From positions 2,294,001 through 2,358,000 of the forward strand of contig NEEC01000008.1 of assembly GCA_002189035.1 (NCBI GenBank): DNA of 64,000 bases, written 5' to 3'. Position 1 is the stretch's first letter; each line of letters begins with the position of its first letter. Shown here piece after piece: positions 21,519-33,458 of this stretch. A program made the translations under genes and the position numbers. The stretch comes from Utricularia gibba (taxonomy: Eukaryota; Streptophyta; Magnoliopsida; Lamiales; Lentibulariaceae). The notes under the pieces are model-generated. The model was given only the letters and a program-made list of their open reading frames with translations. It ran no database searches and was not told where the DNA came from.

Positions 21519-22197
21519 CCATACACGTGCGAAAATTCACAACCACACTCTACCGTGAAACGTACAGAATCGAATGATTCAACCTCGCAACACTTACACC
21601 ACCGTTACGATCGATAAAGCAGATAAGCGGCGATTCAACTCAGAGCCTGAGAATCGAGAGAACCTCGCAACACCTTCAGCAGCGATTTACGACCGATTAA
21701 GCAGATCACCCAGCGATTCAAGTCATACACTGAGAGTCGACCGTTTCCCCGAAAATATCATGAGAAAATGGCGGCTAAGCTTCTTTTATTTTATTTTTTA
21801 TGTGAAAAATGGAGGGTTTTAAGCCCTTTTTTTTTTTTTTATAAACGCCTCTTCTTTTCCATAAATTCCATTCATAAACTTAAAAACACCAAGTCACAAA
21901 TAAATAATAATGCATAAATATTTTTCTAATTATTGATATTGGCATTTTTATATTAAAATTTATAATTTTTTAATATAACTACAAATTGTAAAGTTTTACT
22001 TTTCATGGTATCAAATAAACAATAATAACTTAAATTTATAATTTTTAATAGTATAACCTTTTTTTATTTTAATGGTAACACATAATAGAGTGGCTCTGCC
22101 ATGCTTGCAGTTCCTGATGTAATGAGTAGCACTAATGAAAGCACCGTATGCCAGTATCTCATACAAGCATTTCAATACAACTGTGCTCAAAATTTTG
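21519..22197. other. MER3 upstream region with a diverged 80-bp tandem duplication, then AT-rich spacer
   Basis: Two related copies begin with CCTCGCAACAC at 21583 and 21663 (period 80) and run to about 21742, within about 230 bp of the MER3 start codon. From 21780 to 22100 the sequence is AT-rich with homopolymers and holds no gene. Confidence 0.65.
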
Positions 22198-23897
22198 TTA
22201 ACTAACGGACAGCAAGGTTGTATCTTCATCTTCAACCACCAGTTCAGATTCCAATTTTCTCAATGCATCCCTCAAACGGCTGCAGGCCTCATTAGAATCA
22301 TCTGTACAACATTTGAGATCTTTGAGATAAGCATCTACTTCGGAAGTGAAGCTCAACATCTGCCCCAGAGATGTCTTGATCTGAGAAATCTCTTGTGGCG
22401 GATAGAGGGATGCTCCGAGCTCGTCGACCTGAAATCCAATAGCTTGGCAGAGCTTCAGCAGGCTTTCCAATGAGGTTACTGAAAAACATGAATCACCCGA
22501 GGTTTCCTGCTTAAGCAAGGAAGTGATTGCTCGAATGATTTCTTTAAGAATTGCTAAAGTCTCAGACACAATGCTGGTGGTAAACTGCACTATTTTCATC
22601 TCCTCCGGGGATAGATCATTTCCTAAATCAACATCAGAATCACCATCGTCAAATTTATTCTCAGGAGAATCAGGCTTGAGTTCCTTCATTTCGCGAAGAA
22701 CATCTTTGACGGAGACAGCAACTTGGGTCATTGCTCTTCCGATGGCTGTGACGTTTGTGGTTGGAGCCTTCTTCACATCAGAACATGCATCCCACACTGC
22801 ACCCACAAGTTGTGGGATTTTCTGCTTCTGTGATATACTAAGGTTTTGGCCTGCAGATATTCAAAGGTGATCATATCATTTCAAATTTTGGATTCGTGTA
22901 CCTTGAGCATACACTTCAACAGGATATTATCGTAGAGACTGGAAAATTAGAAAGGTGGGAAGAGATCGAAATTCAAGAATATTGAACTGAAGATACCGTA
23001 CGAAGAGACGGCCTCTTGAAACAGCAGGAAGCTGCTGTCTACCACTAGCTTCACAGATTTATGAATGCATGAAGACAGAGTTGGTCCTGCACCAACTAAA
23101 CTCCCATGGCAGACATAAAGGAACCCTTGCAAGGCATTGAAATAAGCAACCATGCTTTCCTCAAGAGCCTTGACACCAGGACTTTCACCCGAATAAAGCA
23201 TTCCAACTGCCATGTAAAGAGAAAAATATCAACAAGGAACAGAAATACACACTCGAAGGATGATAGAAGAAATAAAGTACGACTAAACAGATGTGAAATG
23301 GAAACAGGTCTATACAAACTGTGTCAACCGTTTCTGTCCATGAAAAATGAAGGATTCTTTGTGTTCAAGCGATCCTATGAAAGGGGAAATAATACTTCAT
23401 AACAGAATCCATATTCTATTCCAGATGGGGAACACAGAATTGGATCAAACAAATGCAAAGTGCACCACGTGTTTAAGAAACGGACTTACTCCCCTACGCG
23501 AACACTACCAGCAGTTAAGCAGAAAGTAATAAATGACAACATAGCATGCTCAATGTAAGGAGATCAAACACGAGGAAGCAGGGAGACCATTAGTAGCTTG
23601 TTTGGATACTTGTTCGCTCATCTGAATGACGTTCTTCCAGTTTCCCTTCTCAACAGATGAAGCCGGGGCGACATCCAAAATCTAGGAAAGGGGAGAAAAG
23701 AATGATCTTTATATAAACAATCACACAACGAATCAAAACTGAGCTCCCAGATAGTCGCCGAGCAGCAAAAAGGGATAGGGCTGTTTCATTGAAAAAAAAA
23801 TATCAAGTTTCATACGAGAAACCTGAAGCGCCTCGTGTATGGCGTTGAGGTGGGAGCTCAAAGCTCGGTTCAATTGCTCTTTCGCCGTCTTCCCCAT
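22198..23897 (-). CDS. cyclin-D1-binding protein 1 homolog (CCNDBP1/GCIP family)
   Basis: Four exons: 23897-23823, 23681-23588, 23206-22997, 22850-22198, joining in frame to 343 residues. The start MGKTAKEQLNRALSSHL and the last exon (EEMKIVQFTTSIVSETLAIL, then a region with ASLYPPQE) match plant proteins annotated as cyclin-D1-binding protein 1. Animal members bind cyclin D and inhibit cell-cycle progression; the plant role is poorly defined. The predicted protein is mostly helical, with an acidic stretch (DDGDSDVDLGND) in the middle and an acidic C-terminus. Splice sites are canonical throughout. No membrane segment or signal peptide is seen. Confidence 0.85.
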
Positions 23898-24417
23898 ACC
23901 CAACTCTCAAAAGCTCAGGTCGCTCGATCTCTGCATTTAGGTTTCTTTGTTTTTCAAAATGAATAAATAAACATATTATTATATTGTTGAAAGACAGATT
24001 AACTTTCAATTATTAAAAAAATATTTAATTGGCTTTATTTTACAATTTTCACAATTATTCAATTTCACTATTACTCAGTTGAGCCATTAAATATATCCGT
24101 AAATTAAAATATTATTTAAATAAATGTATTTAATCATAAATTTAAATTAAATCGAATCTAATTTAAATTTAAACCCCGTGTAAACTTTTAACAAAACCAA
24201 TTAATTAAAATTTTCTTGTATAAAAACATATTAATCGATTATTATTTTTTTATTATGAAGAAAAATTATGGTTTCAATTCTTAGCCCTAATTGATGAAGT
24301 TTGTGATCCTCGTTGCTGCTACCAAAATGGAAAGAAACAAGGCCTTGGATTGAAACTGAAATGGCGATGCATATGCCTCTTTTGGAGCTCCGGTGTGGGT
24401 TTCGAGCTTCTTCAGCA
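23898..24417. other. intergenic, AT-rich
   Basis: Promoter side of the cyclin-D1-binding homolog and 3' flank of the first MATE gene. AT-rich from 23980 to 24260; nothing else recognised. Confidence 0.5.
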
Positions 24418-26494
24418 TCAGTTCACCTCGTCGTGTGAAGGCTCCTCCTCCAGCAGCCTCTTCCTTGCTTCAACTGCCTGCAGCGACACAAACACAGAAA
24501 TCTCAGCGTCTGCTGTTACTCCGATTGGCATTCTTGGGAAAGAGACAAACACACAACCCGTTTCTCCCAGTTGTTTCGGATTGTTATCGTCCCGTACAGA
24601 ACCGTCTGCACAGAAGCACCGCACAGTACTCCGATCCACAGCCCCCTTCCTCTAAGCTTCACCAAGAACGCCAACGAAACGGCCACCGGAATCCCGACCA
24701 GATAATACGACGCAAGGTTCACGTAAGCCCCGATGTGCTGCCATCCGCACCCTCTAAGCACTCCTGTGGCACATCAAGAAGAAGCAGAAGCATACCGATG
24801 CATGAAGAAACATGTCTGCCAGTTGTTTCGTATTACAAAAGATGATGAATACTTGGCTAACCTGCCATTGTTCCTTGGATGCTATCCACGATCACAGATA
24901 AGCATATCAGAGGTGTCATGCTCGAGACGTAGTCAACGACTTCTGTCTCGTTGCTGAACACATAGCCGAAAGCTTTTCGGCTTGCAATGAGGATGGAGGT
25001 GACGATGACTCCATTCATGGCAGCCAGAAGCATCACGCTGACGAATGCGACATAGGCGAGATGCGAATTTCCTGCTCCCAACTCATTTGAGATCCTTGTG
25101 CTGGTAGCATGCATAAATACATGAATAAGAAAGATTGGAAGACAAGGAGAAAAACAGATGTATCAGAAGGCACAATACCTTGCAGCAGCAGCTAGCCCAA
25201 CTGGAATGGAAAAGAATGTTGAAAGGGTGTTCAGGCTGTCGGTAACATTGGTTAAGCAAGAAACATGATAAATGATCTACTTTTTGACATTAGAAGCATT
25301 TTAGCTGAGATGGTTTGTTTGGTTTTCATGGAATGCGTTGAATTGAAATGAAACGAAATCCAGAACAAAGTAAAAGCAGTTGGGATTGTAAGAAGTACCA
25401 CACAGCGAGCACCGAGGTTTCGAGTCTTGGATTCTGTAAGAGTCCGGACAGCAAGATGAGAAGCTCAAACGACCAGAACTCAAGGCTATAACAAGGCGAA
25501 GATGATGATTGTCAAAACATGGAGACTCAGGCAAATATCAATCTCAGCACATAAATGATTACCAGATCATAATTGCAGAAGGAACTGCAAATTCAAAGAA
25601 CTCTTTCACCCCATGGAATATCCTGAATGACATTCGAGAACGAGTTTTCTCGCATGTTGGGGAGTACTTCATGTACAGGGTAAGAATTCCCACATTCAGC
25701 CATGTTGAAAGTCCCATGGCAGCAGCCCCTCCAAGGCTGCCCAGTCCCGTCTTGAAAACGAGTGCCCAACAAACAGGGAAGTGGAAGCAGAGACAGATGA
25801 ATGTGCTTAAGAGCGTAGGGACAATCAAGCTTTGCATCTGATAGAATCGAACAAGGGGTTGAAAGAATGCATGTGCAAAGAGTGTGGGTATCAGCCAAGT
25901 GATAAACCTCTGAGCTTCATCAGAAATCTGAGGATCTTGGCCTACAAATTTCAGCAAGTCTCCAGTGAAGAGCCACAGGATGGACATGGGGATAGAAACA
26001 AGCAACAGACAAAACGTAGCAGTATAAGTTTGAGTTTCGATTTTGCCGTACTGCTGAGCACCATATGCTTGTCCGATCAAGGTTTCCAAGCCACTGCCCA
26101 TACCCACCTGTTGCATAAGAGATCAGAAGCAGGGACGGACACAATGCAATGAAGACAATACAGGATGCCTAAAATTGCAAACTAATCTGGAAATACCCTG
26201 AGCATGGAGTTTCAAGTGCAAAAATTAAAAACTACGAGCAAGACAAAGAAGCCTTACGAGGAAACTGAAACCAGTGACACCAGCAATAGAAATCGCAATC
26301 GATGTGCTCGAAAGAGCGAGTTCCCCCAAATGGCCAACCATCATAAGTGAAATAATCTGCAACAAGAAGAAAGAACGAGTGACAAACACCATGGGAACTG
26401 CTATATACCCAAGCCTCTTCATTTCCTCTCTTATCTCTCCCCATTTCACCTTCTTAGTATTTGGTTTTTCCTTCATCAACAACCCCTCCTCCAT
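24418..26494 (-). CDS. MATE efflux transporter (DETOXIFICATION family), array copy 1
   Basis: Seven exons: 26494-26258, 26107-25563, 25485-25399, 25235-25179, 25100-24862, 24763-24558, 24477-24418, joining to 476 residues. MATE proteins export organic cations, flavonoids and other metabolites by proton antiport at the plasma membrane or tonoplast. Twelve hydrophobic segments are visible in two MatE domains. Family marks: [46 protein letters not shown] and [11 protein letters not shown]. It differs from the other three at the usually conserved LSGQAFG (here LIGQAYG) and in the third segment (VFVTRSFFLLQ), so its substrate range may differ (inference). The reading frame is intact. Confidence 0.93.
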
Positions 26495-27358
26495 TTCCTC
26501 CCCCTCTGCTTCACCTTCCTAAGGTGAAGAATTCCCACAGACCCAGAATGTGTGGAAGGCCAATAGGATAAAGTCCACGATATTTGGTTGCTATCATATA
26601 TACATGAATAGAACAAACATGCCTGTGGTTCATCGAATCATGATTTGGTGTCCTATATAAGCAGAGACTTGTCTTCATATCACCAAGAATGAGTAGACAG
26701 GTCCCTGCCATCACCTTCTATCTGCGGTCCTGATCAAATTGGCACTGCCCATCACCTTCTCTATTGGGTACAATTTGCTTTTCTCAACCCAACAAGGAAG
26801 AAAATAGCAAATATGATACAAGCTTCCATGAAAACATTCTCTAGCACTCGAAGCTCAACTCATCTACAATAAATTGATAATTCATTGTCAGCAAGTAACG
26901 AACTCCAAATTGTTTATCTATACTTTTCAATGGACTTGAATTCAATAATTATTAATGTTGACATTAGATAAACATATTTTACCATAGTTTAATTAAGTTT
27001 GTACTGGATTTTGAATGGGTTTGAATTGAACAATTATTAATATAGCATAGTTTACCATAGTGTTGTTAGCATACATAATTTTGGGTTGATTCAAAATTAT
27101 TTATTTTTATTATTATTATGAATTAAAATTAAATATTATTTTTCAGAATAATGTAAAATGTGTCATTAAAATGGAAATGACTTAACGTGTATAATTATTA
27201 TAATGTCGGAAAAAAATTAAAATGAAGACAATAAAATCTGCTCGATCTCAATCTTTGTTACTAAGCCAGAATCCAATTTCACCCACGTGATCCACATGAC
27301 TCGCTGAACTCTCTCTCTCTCTCTCTCTGTGCCATTGCCGGGTTCGGTTGCTTCTGCA
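26495..27358. other. intergenic between MATE copies 1 and 2, with a CT microsatellite
   Basis: Promoter of copy 1 on the left, AT-rich from 26930 to 27240. A (CT)10 tract lies at 27309-27328, just beyond the 3' end of copy 2. The motif TTGCTATCAT.TATA near 26587 recurs upstream of copy 2 near 29484. Confidence 0.6.
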
Positions 27359-29293
27359 TCAACTTAATTCTTCATGTGTGGGAGAAGATCTCTCTTTCGT
27401 CAGCCTCTTCCTTGCTTCAATGGCCTGCAGTAAAACCAGCACACTTACTGTTGTTCTGTGTTCTTGCAGGCATACCAGAATCTACACAAAGAAAGACAAT
27501 GAAACCTGTCTCTCCCAGTTCGTGAAGCTTGTTATAGCGCCGAACATGACTGACTGCAGAAAGACACCACAGAGTATTCCGATCCATAGCCCCCTTCCTC
27601 CAAACTTCAGCAAGAACGCCAACGAGGCTGCGATCGGAATCCCGACAAGGTAATACGCCGCAAGGTTCAAGTAAGCTCCGATGTGCTGCCACCCGCAGCC
27701 CCTAACGATCCCTGAGCCATATGGGAGAAGGTTAACCCTGAACATGGTAATGAAGATGACTTGGATGGGATGTTTTTGCCAAGAACCTGCCATAGTTCCC
27801 TGGACACTGTCGATGAATACGGACAGGCACACAAGGGGAGCCATGCTTGAGACATACTCAACGACCTCCATCTCGTTGCTGAATATGTAGCCAAAAACGT
27901 TTCGGCTGAAGAGGAGGATGGCACTGACTACGACTCCATTGATAGCTGCAAGAAGCATTGCACTGATGCAGGAGACATGGGCCGAATGGGGATTTCCAGC
28001 TCCCAACTCATTTGAAATCCTTGTGCTGATGTATTTTATACACACAAATGAGGGAGAGGAGCTAAACGAGGGAAGGTGTGATGAAGGTTTTTGAAGTATA
28101 CCTTGCAGCAGCAGCTAATCCCACGGGAATTGAGTAGATTGTTGAAATGGTGCTCAGGCTGCAGAAACAGGTCAGTAAGTAATGGAACTCGATCATGGGA
28201 GTTGAAAAGAAACTGAATTAGTTGTCATCAATGGTAATACCACACAGCCAGCACTGAGGTTTCGAGTTGAGGATTTGGTAGGAGCCCAGAAAGCAAGACA
28301 AGCAGCTCAAACGACCACCATTCCAGACTACAACAGGAATAACTTGGTTGTCAACAAGAAGAACAATAAATGCATAGAAAGCTTGGCAGATAACTGATTA
28401 CCATATCATTATTGCAGAAGGAATTGCAAATCCGAAGAACTCTTTCATTCCATCAAATATCTTACATGAAATGCGCGACCGTGTTTGCTCACACGCGGAG
28501 GAGTATGCCATATACAAGCTGAGAATTCCCACATTCAGCCATGTTGAAAGTCCCATGGCTACTGCACCTCCAAGATTCCCTAGTCCTGACTTGAAAACAA
28601 GTGCCCAGCAGACGGGGATGTGAAAGCACAAGGTGATGAATGAACTTAGGATCATTGGGAAAATCAAGCTTTGAATCTGATAAAATCGAACAAGGGGCTG
28701 AAAAAATGCGTAGGCGAAGAGGGTCGGTATTAGCCAAGTTAAATATTTTCCAGCTTCAATAGATATCTGAGGGTCCTGACCAACAAACTTCAGCATATCT
28801 GCAGTGTACAACCAAAGGATGGACAGGGGAATAGAAACAGTGACCAGACAGAAAATCGCTGTGTAAGTTTGAGTTCCAATTTTTTCATACTGTTGAGCAC
28901 CAAAAGCTTGCCCGCTTAACGTTTCCAAGCCACTGGCCATGCCTAACTGTTTCACAAGACCAGATTCTCACAAAGATGACAAGAAAAACAAGTATATAGG
29001 CAAAAAAAACAGCAGCAGAGAGTTGACAGCAGAGTAAACACAAGCAGCTGGCTAACAATTCGAGGAAGCCTTACAAGGAAACTGAAGCCAGTGACACCAG
29101 CAAGAGAAACAGCAATAGATGTGCTCGAAAGAGCAAGTTCCCCCAAATGCCCAACCATCATAAGTGATATAACCTGCAAGAAGTAGAAAGAAAGAGTAAC
29201 AGCCACCATGGGGCCAGCTATATACCCAAGCCTCTTCATTTCCTTTCCAATCTCCCCCCAGCTGACTTTCTTATTGCATGATGCTTCCTTCAT
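27359..29293 (-). CDS. MATE efflux transporter (DETOXIFICATION family), array copy 2, altered start
   Basis: Seven exons: 29293-29075, 28946-28402, 28327-28241, 28158-28102, 28025-27787, 27711-27506, 27424-27359, giving 472 residues from ATG 29293. Motifs as in the other copies ([32 protein letters not shown]). The ATG used by the paralogs (equivalent at 29310) is present, but it runs into a stop after five codons because the A run at 29295-29299 is one base short. Translation could start at 29293 (losing about six residues) or at an in-frame ATG at 29371 (adding 26 residues without family character). Intron 5 (75 bp) is in frame and stop-free. Confidence 0.88.
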
Positions 29294-29371
29294 CAAAAAC
29301 CCTCCTCCATTTTCCCCTGTTCCTTCGCTCTCCAACCAAAATTTCAGAAAAACAAGAGATACATGAACCAT

Positions 29372-30625
29372 GCGAGAATACTAGGATTATGACACATTCT
29401 ATGAGTGGTTGATATAAAATACTGGGAAAAACAGTCTCTTTTTGCTCAACAACATCGACAAGCCACAACAGGTAATAATTACTTGCTATCATGTATATCC
29501 CCAAGGTTTGTCTTTACAAAGGGCTCAACCCCAAGACGTGGTCCCAATGGCATTCACATCACGTACCCATTACCCCTCCACCCCTGGAGTTCTTTTCCCT
29601 TTGTCGATACACACAAGGGAATATAGCAGAGAATCAAATCCCAAATTGGATACAAGATGTTTCCTAAGATTGTAACAGGTATTTCTATACAAAACCCATT
29701 TGGAATCCAGCTTGCATGCACCAAATGCGAGTGACTGAATTTCATTCAATGCAGTCATCGAGTTCCGTAAATAATTCGTTGAAACAACACCTCCAAAGGG
29801 TAAGAACAACCGGGGAATCGGGAAGTGGCGATATTGGGACCGTGCAAGAAATAGAGGAGTCCGCCAACTTCTATGAAAAAGGCCCCATTATCTATACAGT
29901 CTTTTTTTTTCTTACATTTTTTATTGTTAAGATTTATAGCCACCTGTCTATGCTGTCATTCCTGGGACTCATCATTAACAAATTGGAATTAGAAATTTCG
30001 TGAATAATAATGAAATTTTAATAAATAAAAGATATGAAAATATATTATTAAATTTGAATTTATCCACGTTTGTTTTAGGCAATCCTATGATTCTATTTTT
30101 TTTAGAAAACGCATAATAATTTTTTACATTATCAATTTTTTATAATATAAAGAGTATTTTTTTTAGATTAATTATATCGTTTAGAAAAAAAAAATTGTTA
30201 AATAAATACCACATATTCGCTTTGGGCCGGGCTCACTCCCAACTACGTAATAGACACAGGCCGGTGTGTTCGATAAAAACGAGGCGCTTTTTTTTAACAG
30301 TCGTCTTCTTCTTCGTGTGAGTTTTAGGCGGCTCCGATCGGAGTTTTTCCGGCTTGTCTATGAGGATCAGGAGGCTTTTGGTCAAGTATCTTGCTCTTTA
30401 TTGGTATTCACTGACTGACGCTACGCATCGCCTCCCTAATTCTCCATTTTGGTTTCTTTTCTGCCTTGTGATATTCAAAGTTTTTACCCTAGAACTACCT
30501 ACTGAAAGTCTGATGGCATTTGAGTCTCTTTTGTATGCAAGAAACAGGCGCAGATACAATGCATATCAGCGGCCAATCCATCGACACAAGTTACGTCTCA
30601 ATGCAGCATCTGGGCTTCTTTTGCA
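29372..30625. other. intergenic between MATE copies 2 and 3
   Basis: The left part (29372-29860) is promoter of copy 2. The stretch TTCATTCA.TGCAGTCATCGAGTT near 29740 resembles sequence upstream of copy 4 near 35926. AT-rich from 29980 to 30220. No gene recognised. Confidence 0.5.
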
Positions 30626-32548
30626 TCAGCTTAGTTCATCATCCGGTGCAGAAGAGGTTTCCACCTCCAGCACCCTCTTTCTGGCGTCGAGGGCCTGCAG
30701 CAACACAACACTTTCAGGATCTACCTCTTCTGTTACAGTATTAACAAGAATCTGGTCAGAGCCAAACAACACCTGTTTTTTCCAGTTGGTGCAGTATGCC
30801 ATTGTCCCGTACAAGACTATCTGCACACAGACACCGCACAGTATTCCAATCCACAGCCCCCTTACGTTGAGTTTCAGTAAGAAAGCTAGCGAAACTGCAA
30901 CCGGGATCCCGACGAGGTAGAATGCCACAGCATTCAAGTAAGCTCCGATGTCCTGCCACCCGGACCCTCTAACAACTCCTGAGACACATGAAAAAATTCA
31001 TAACATTTATCTTTCTTCTCACAGGGAGAGAGACTTTAACAACCTGCCATGGTTCCTTGGAGACTGTCGAAGATCAGGGATATGCATAGCAGGGGAGCAA
31101 TGCTTGCAACGTACTTAACAACTTCTATCTCACTGCTGAATACATACCCAAAGTAATTCCCGCTGAACAGGAGAATGGAGCTAACAATTAATCCATTGAT
31201 GGCTGCCAGGAGCATTATGCTGATGAACGAGACACGGGCAAGATGTGGATTTCCAGCTCCCAACTCGTTTGATATCCTTGTGCTGAATATTACGAAGGAA
31301 TCAGAAAGTGTGGAGCAGAATCAGGGAATCCTAGAAAGTGCAAAAAGTACTAATACAAGTGGAGTTTTTTGAAGTGTACCTTGCTGCAACTGCGAATCCA
31401 AATGGAATCATATAGAATGTTGAAAGGGTGTTTACGCTGTCAATAGCAACTCATTAAGCAGAAGAACATGATGTTTGAAACAGCTGTGAGAATGCTATGG
31501 CTAGGAAAAGATACCAGACAGCCAGCACAGAGGTTTCTAGTTGAGGATTTGGCAGGAGACCGGAGAGCAAAACTAGAATTTCAAATGAGCACCACTCGAA
31601 GCTAAAGCATGAAAGCAGTCAAGTGAAGACTAAAGAAAAATAAGAAAGCTCAAGTAAAAGCTTGGCATGTAGGTGATTACCAGACCATAACTGCTGAAGG
31701 GACTGCATATTTGAAGAATTCTTTCATCCCATCGAAGATCTTGAACGAAATAGGAGATCTGGTCTTCATACATGCAGGGGAATACATCATGTGCAGAATG
31801 AGAATCCCCACATTTAACCATGTTGAAAGTCCATTGGCAAGAGCAGCTCCATGGTTCCCTAGGCTTGACTTGAACACAAGTGCCCAACAAATGGGAAAAT
31901 GGAAGCAGAGAGAGAGGAATGAGCTTATGAGCAATGGAGCAATCAGGCTTTGAATTTGATAAAATCGAACAAGGGGTTGAATAAATGAATAGCCAAAGAG
32001 GGTAGGTATCAGCCATGTTAAATATTTTCCAGCTTCAGTAGAAATCTGGGGATCTTGACCTACAATTTTCAGCAAGTCTCCACTGTAAAACCACAGGACG
32101 GACAGGGGAACAGAAACAAGGACCAGACAGAAAATAGCAGTATAGGTTTGGGTTCCAATTTTTTGGTATTGCTGAGCACCAAATGCTTGTCCACTTAATG
32201 TCTCCAAACCGCTGGCCATACCAGACTGTTGAATTAAAGCACGAAGTTAACTAAGAAATACATCCTGGAGCACTCCATGAAGGTATACTGTTTCTTAAGT
32301 TCGAGGAAGCTTACAATGATATATAGGCCAGTGACAACTCCAAGAGAAACAGCGATAGACGTGCTCGAAAGAGCGAGTTCACCCAAATGACCCACCATCA
32401 TAAGCGATAAAACCGGCACCATGAAGAAGGAAAGATTGACAGCCACCATTGGGGCTGCAATAGTTCCAAGCCTCTTCATTTCCTCCCCTATCTCTCCCCA
32501 ACTCAATCTCTCATTGTATGAGCTTTTCTTCATCAATAAACCCTCCAT
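30626..32548 (-). CDS. MATE efflux transporter (DETOXIFICATION family), array copy 3
   Basis: Seven exons: 32548-32315, 32225-31681, 31601-31515, 31436-31380, 31282-31044, 30978-30773, 30694-30626, joining to 478 residues. Exons 2 to 6 have exactly the same lengths as in the other copies (545, 87, 57, 239 and 206 bp). It carries [31 protein letters not shown] and RGSGWQDIGAY (Ser for the usual Cys). The Met of MEGLLMKK is taken as the start by comparison with copies 1 and 4. The last intron (78 bp) is in frame and stop-free, so its retention would insert 26 residues near the C-terminus. The frame is intact. Confidence 0.93.
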
Positions 32549-33458
32549 TTTCTGCCTTCCTCCTTTATCAGAAACCAGAAAAGTCAATTCCTGGGAAGAG
32601 GGTCAAGACACACGCCACAGTTGTTATCATCCGTATCTTTTCCAAAGTTCTCTTTGTTATGTATCCTACATAATTAAATAGGGATGCTTTCTCAACCCAA
32701 ATACTAAGATAGCAAAAATTCTGTCTTTTTTGTTTCTATTCTATGCCTCATCTAGCCTTCTTTTTGCATTGAATCGTGAGTGAAGTTCATTGGAGATATA
32801 AGCCAAACTATAATACCTTTGAAGATGGAGCCTCAGGACGCACTGAAATCTTCCAGGCAATAAATCGAAGCTTGATTTCATGGGATTGAAGGAGTGACAC
32901 GTGGTGGATACTGAGAGATATGAAGTATTCGAAGAAAGTAAGTGGAGAGCACAGCCGGTTTTCAAACAGGTGGGCGCCAAACAGGGGAAGCTAGAGAAAT
33001 CCAATGACCAACTTTCAGCCGGTTTTCCAGGTGGGCGCCATTTAAGCCGACACTGTCGGTAGTTCCTGAGAGCAGGCTCTGACTTTTAGACTGGGTCGCA
33101 GTTCTGGTTTTGTCCCTTGATGCAATTACTTATGTAAAACTACAGGATGGTGAAAACACCTCCCTCCCACTTCTTCTCAATGAACATTGATTTCGTTTGC
33201 ATATTAGTGGAATATTTAGAAACAAGAGTACGACAATTTCGCCCGCCGGCGGCTACTACAGAAGCACAAAACAGGCAAGGATGGACTGAAGTAGGCACCT
33301 CACGGCAGCTGCTAATCCATGTGAAGTTGAGTGCAGTGTCCATTGAAGGCATTTGAGTTTCTTTTGTTTGCAAAAAACTCGCATGATGCTAGTCAATGGG
33401 CGATCCGACACCCACGTCTCTGTGGAATCTTCATTGCTGTACTTAGGCTTCCCCTGCA
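32549..33458. other. intergenic between MATE copies 3 and 4; promoter of copy 3
   Basis: Contains a block resembling the copy 4 promoter (TTTGAAGAT..., GCACTGAAATCTTCCAGG near 32840-32860, then a TACTCGAAGAA-like stretch near 32925). A short direct repeat (about 25 bp, AGCCGGTTTTC...GGTGGGCGCCA) lies at 32953-32979 and 33017-33040. Confidence 0.6.

Noticed and set aside
30354-30920. 188-codon plus-strand open frame
   Set aside because: It runs antisense across the last two exons of MATE copy 3, which has clear family homology.
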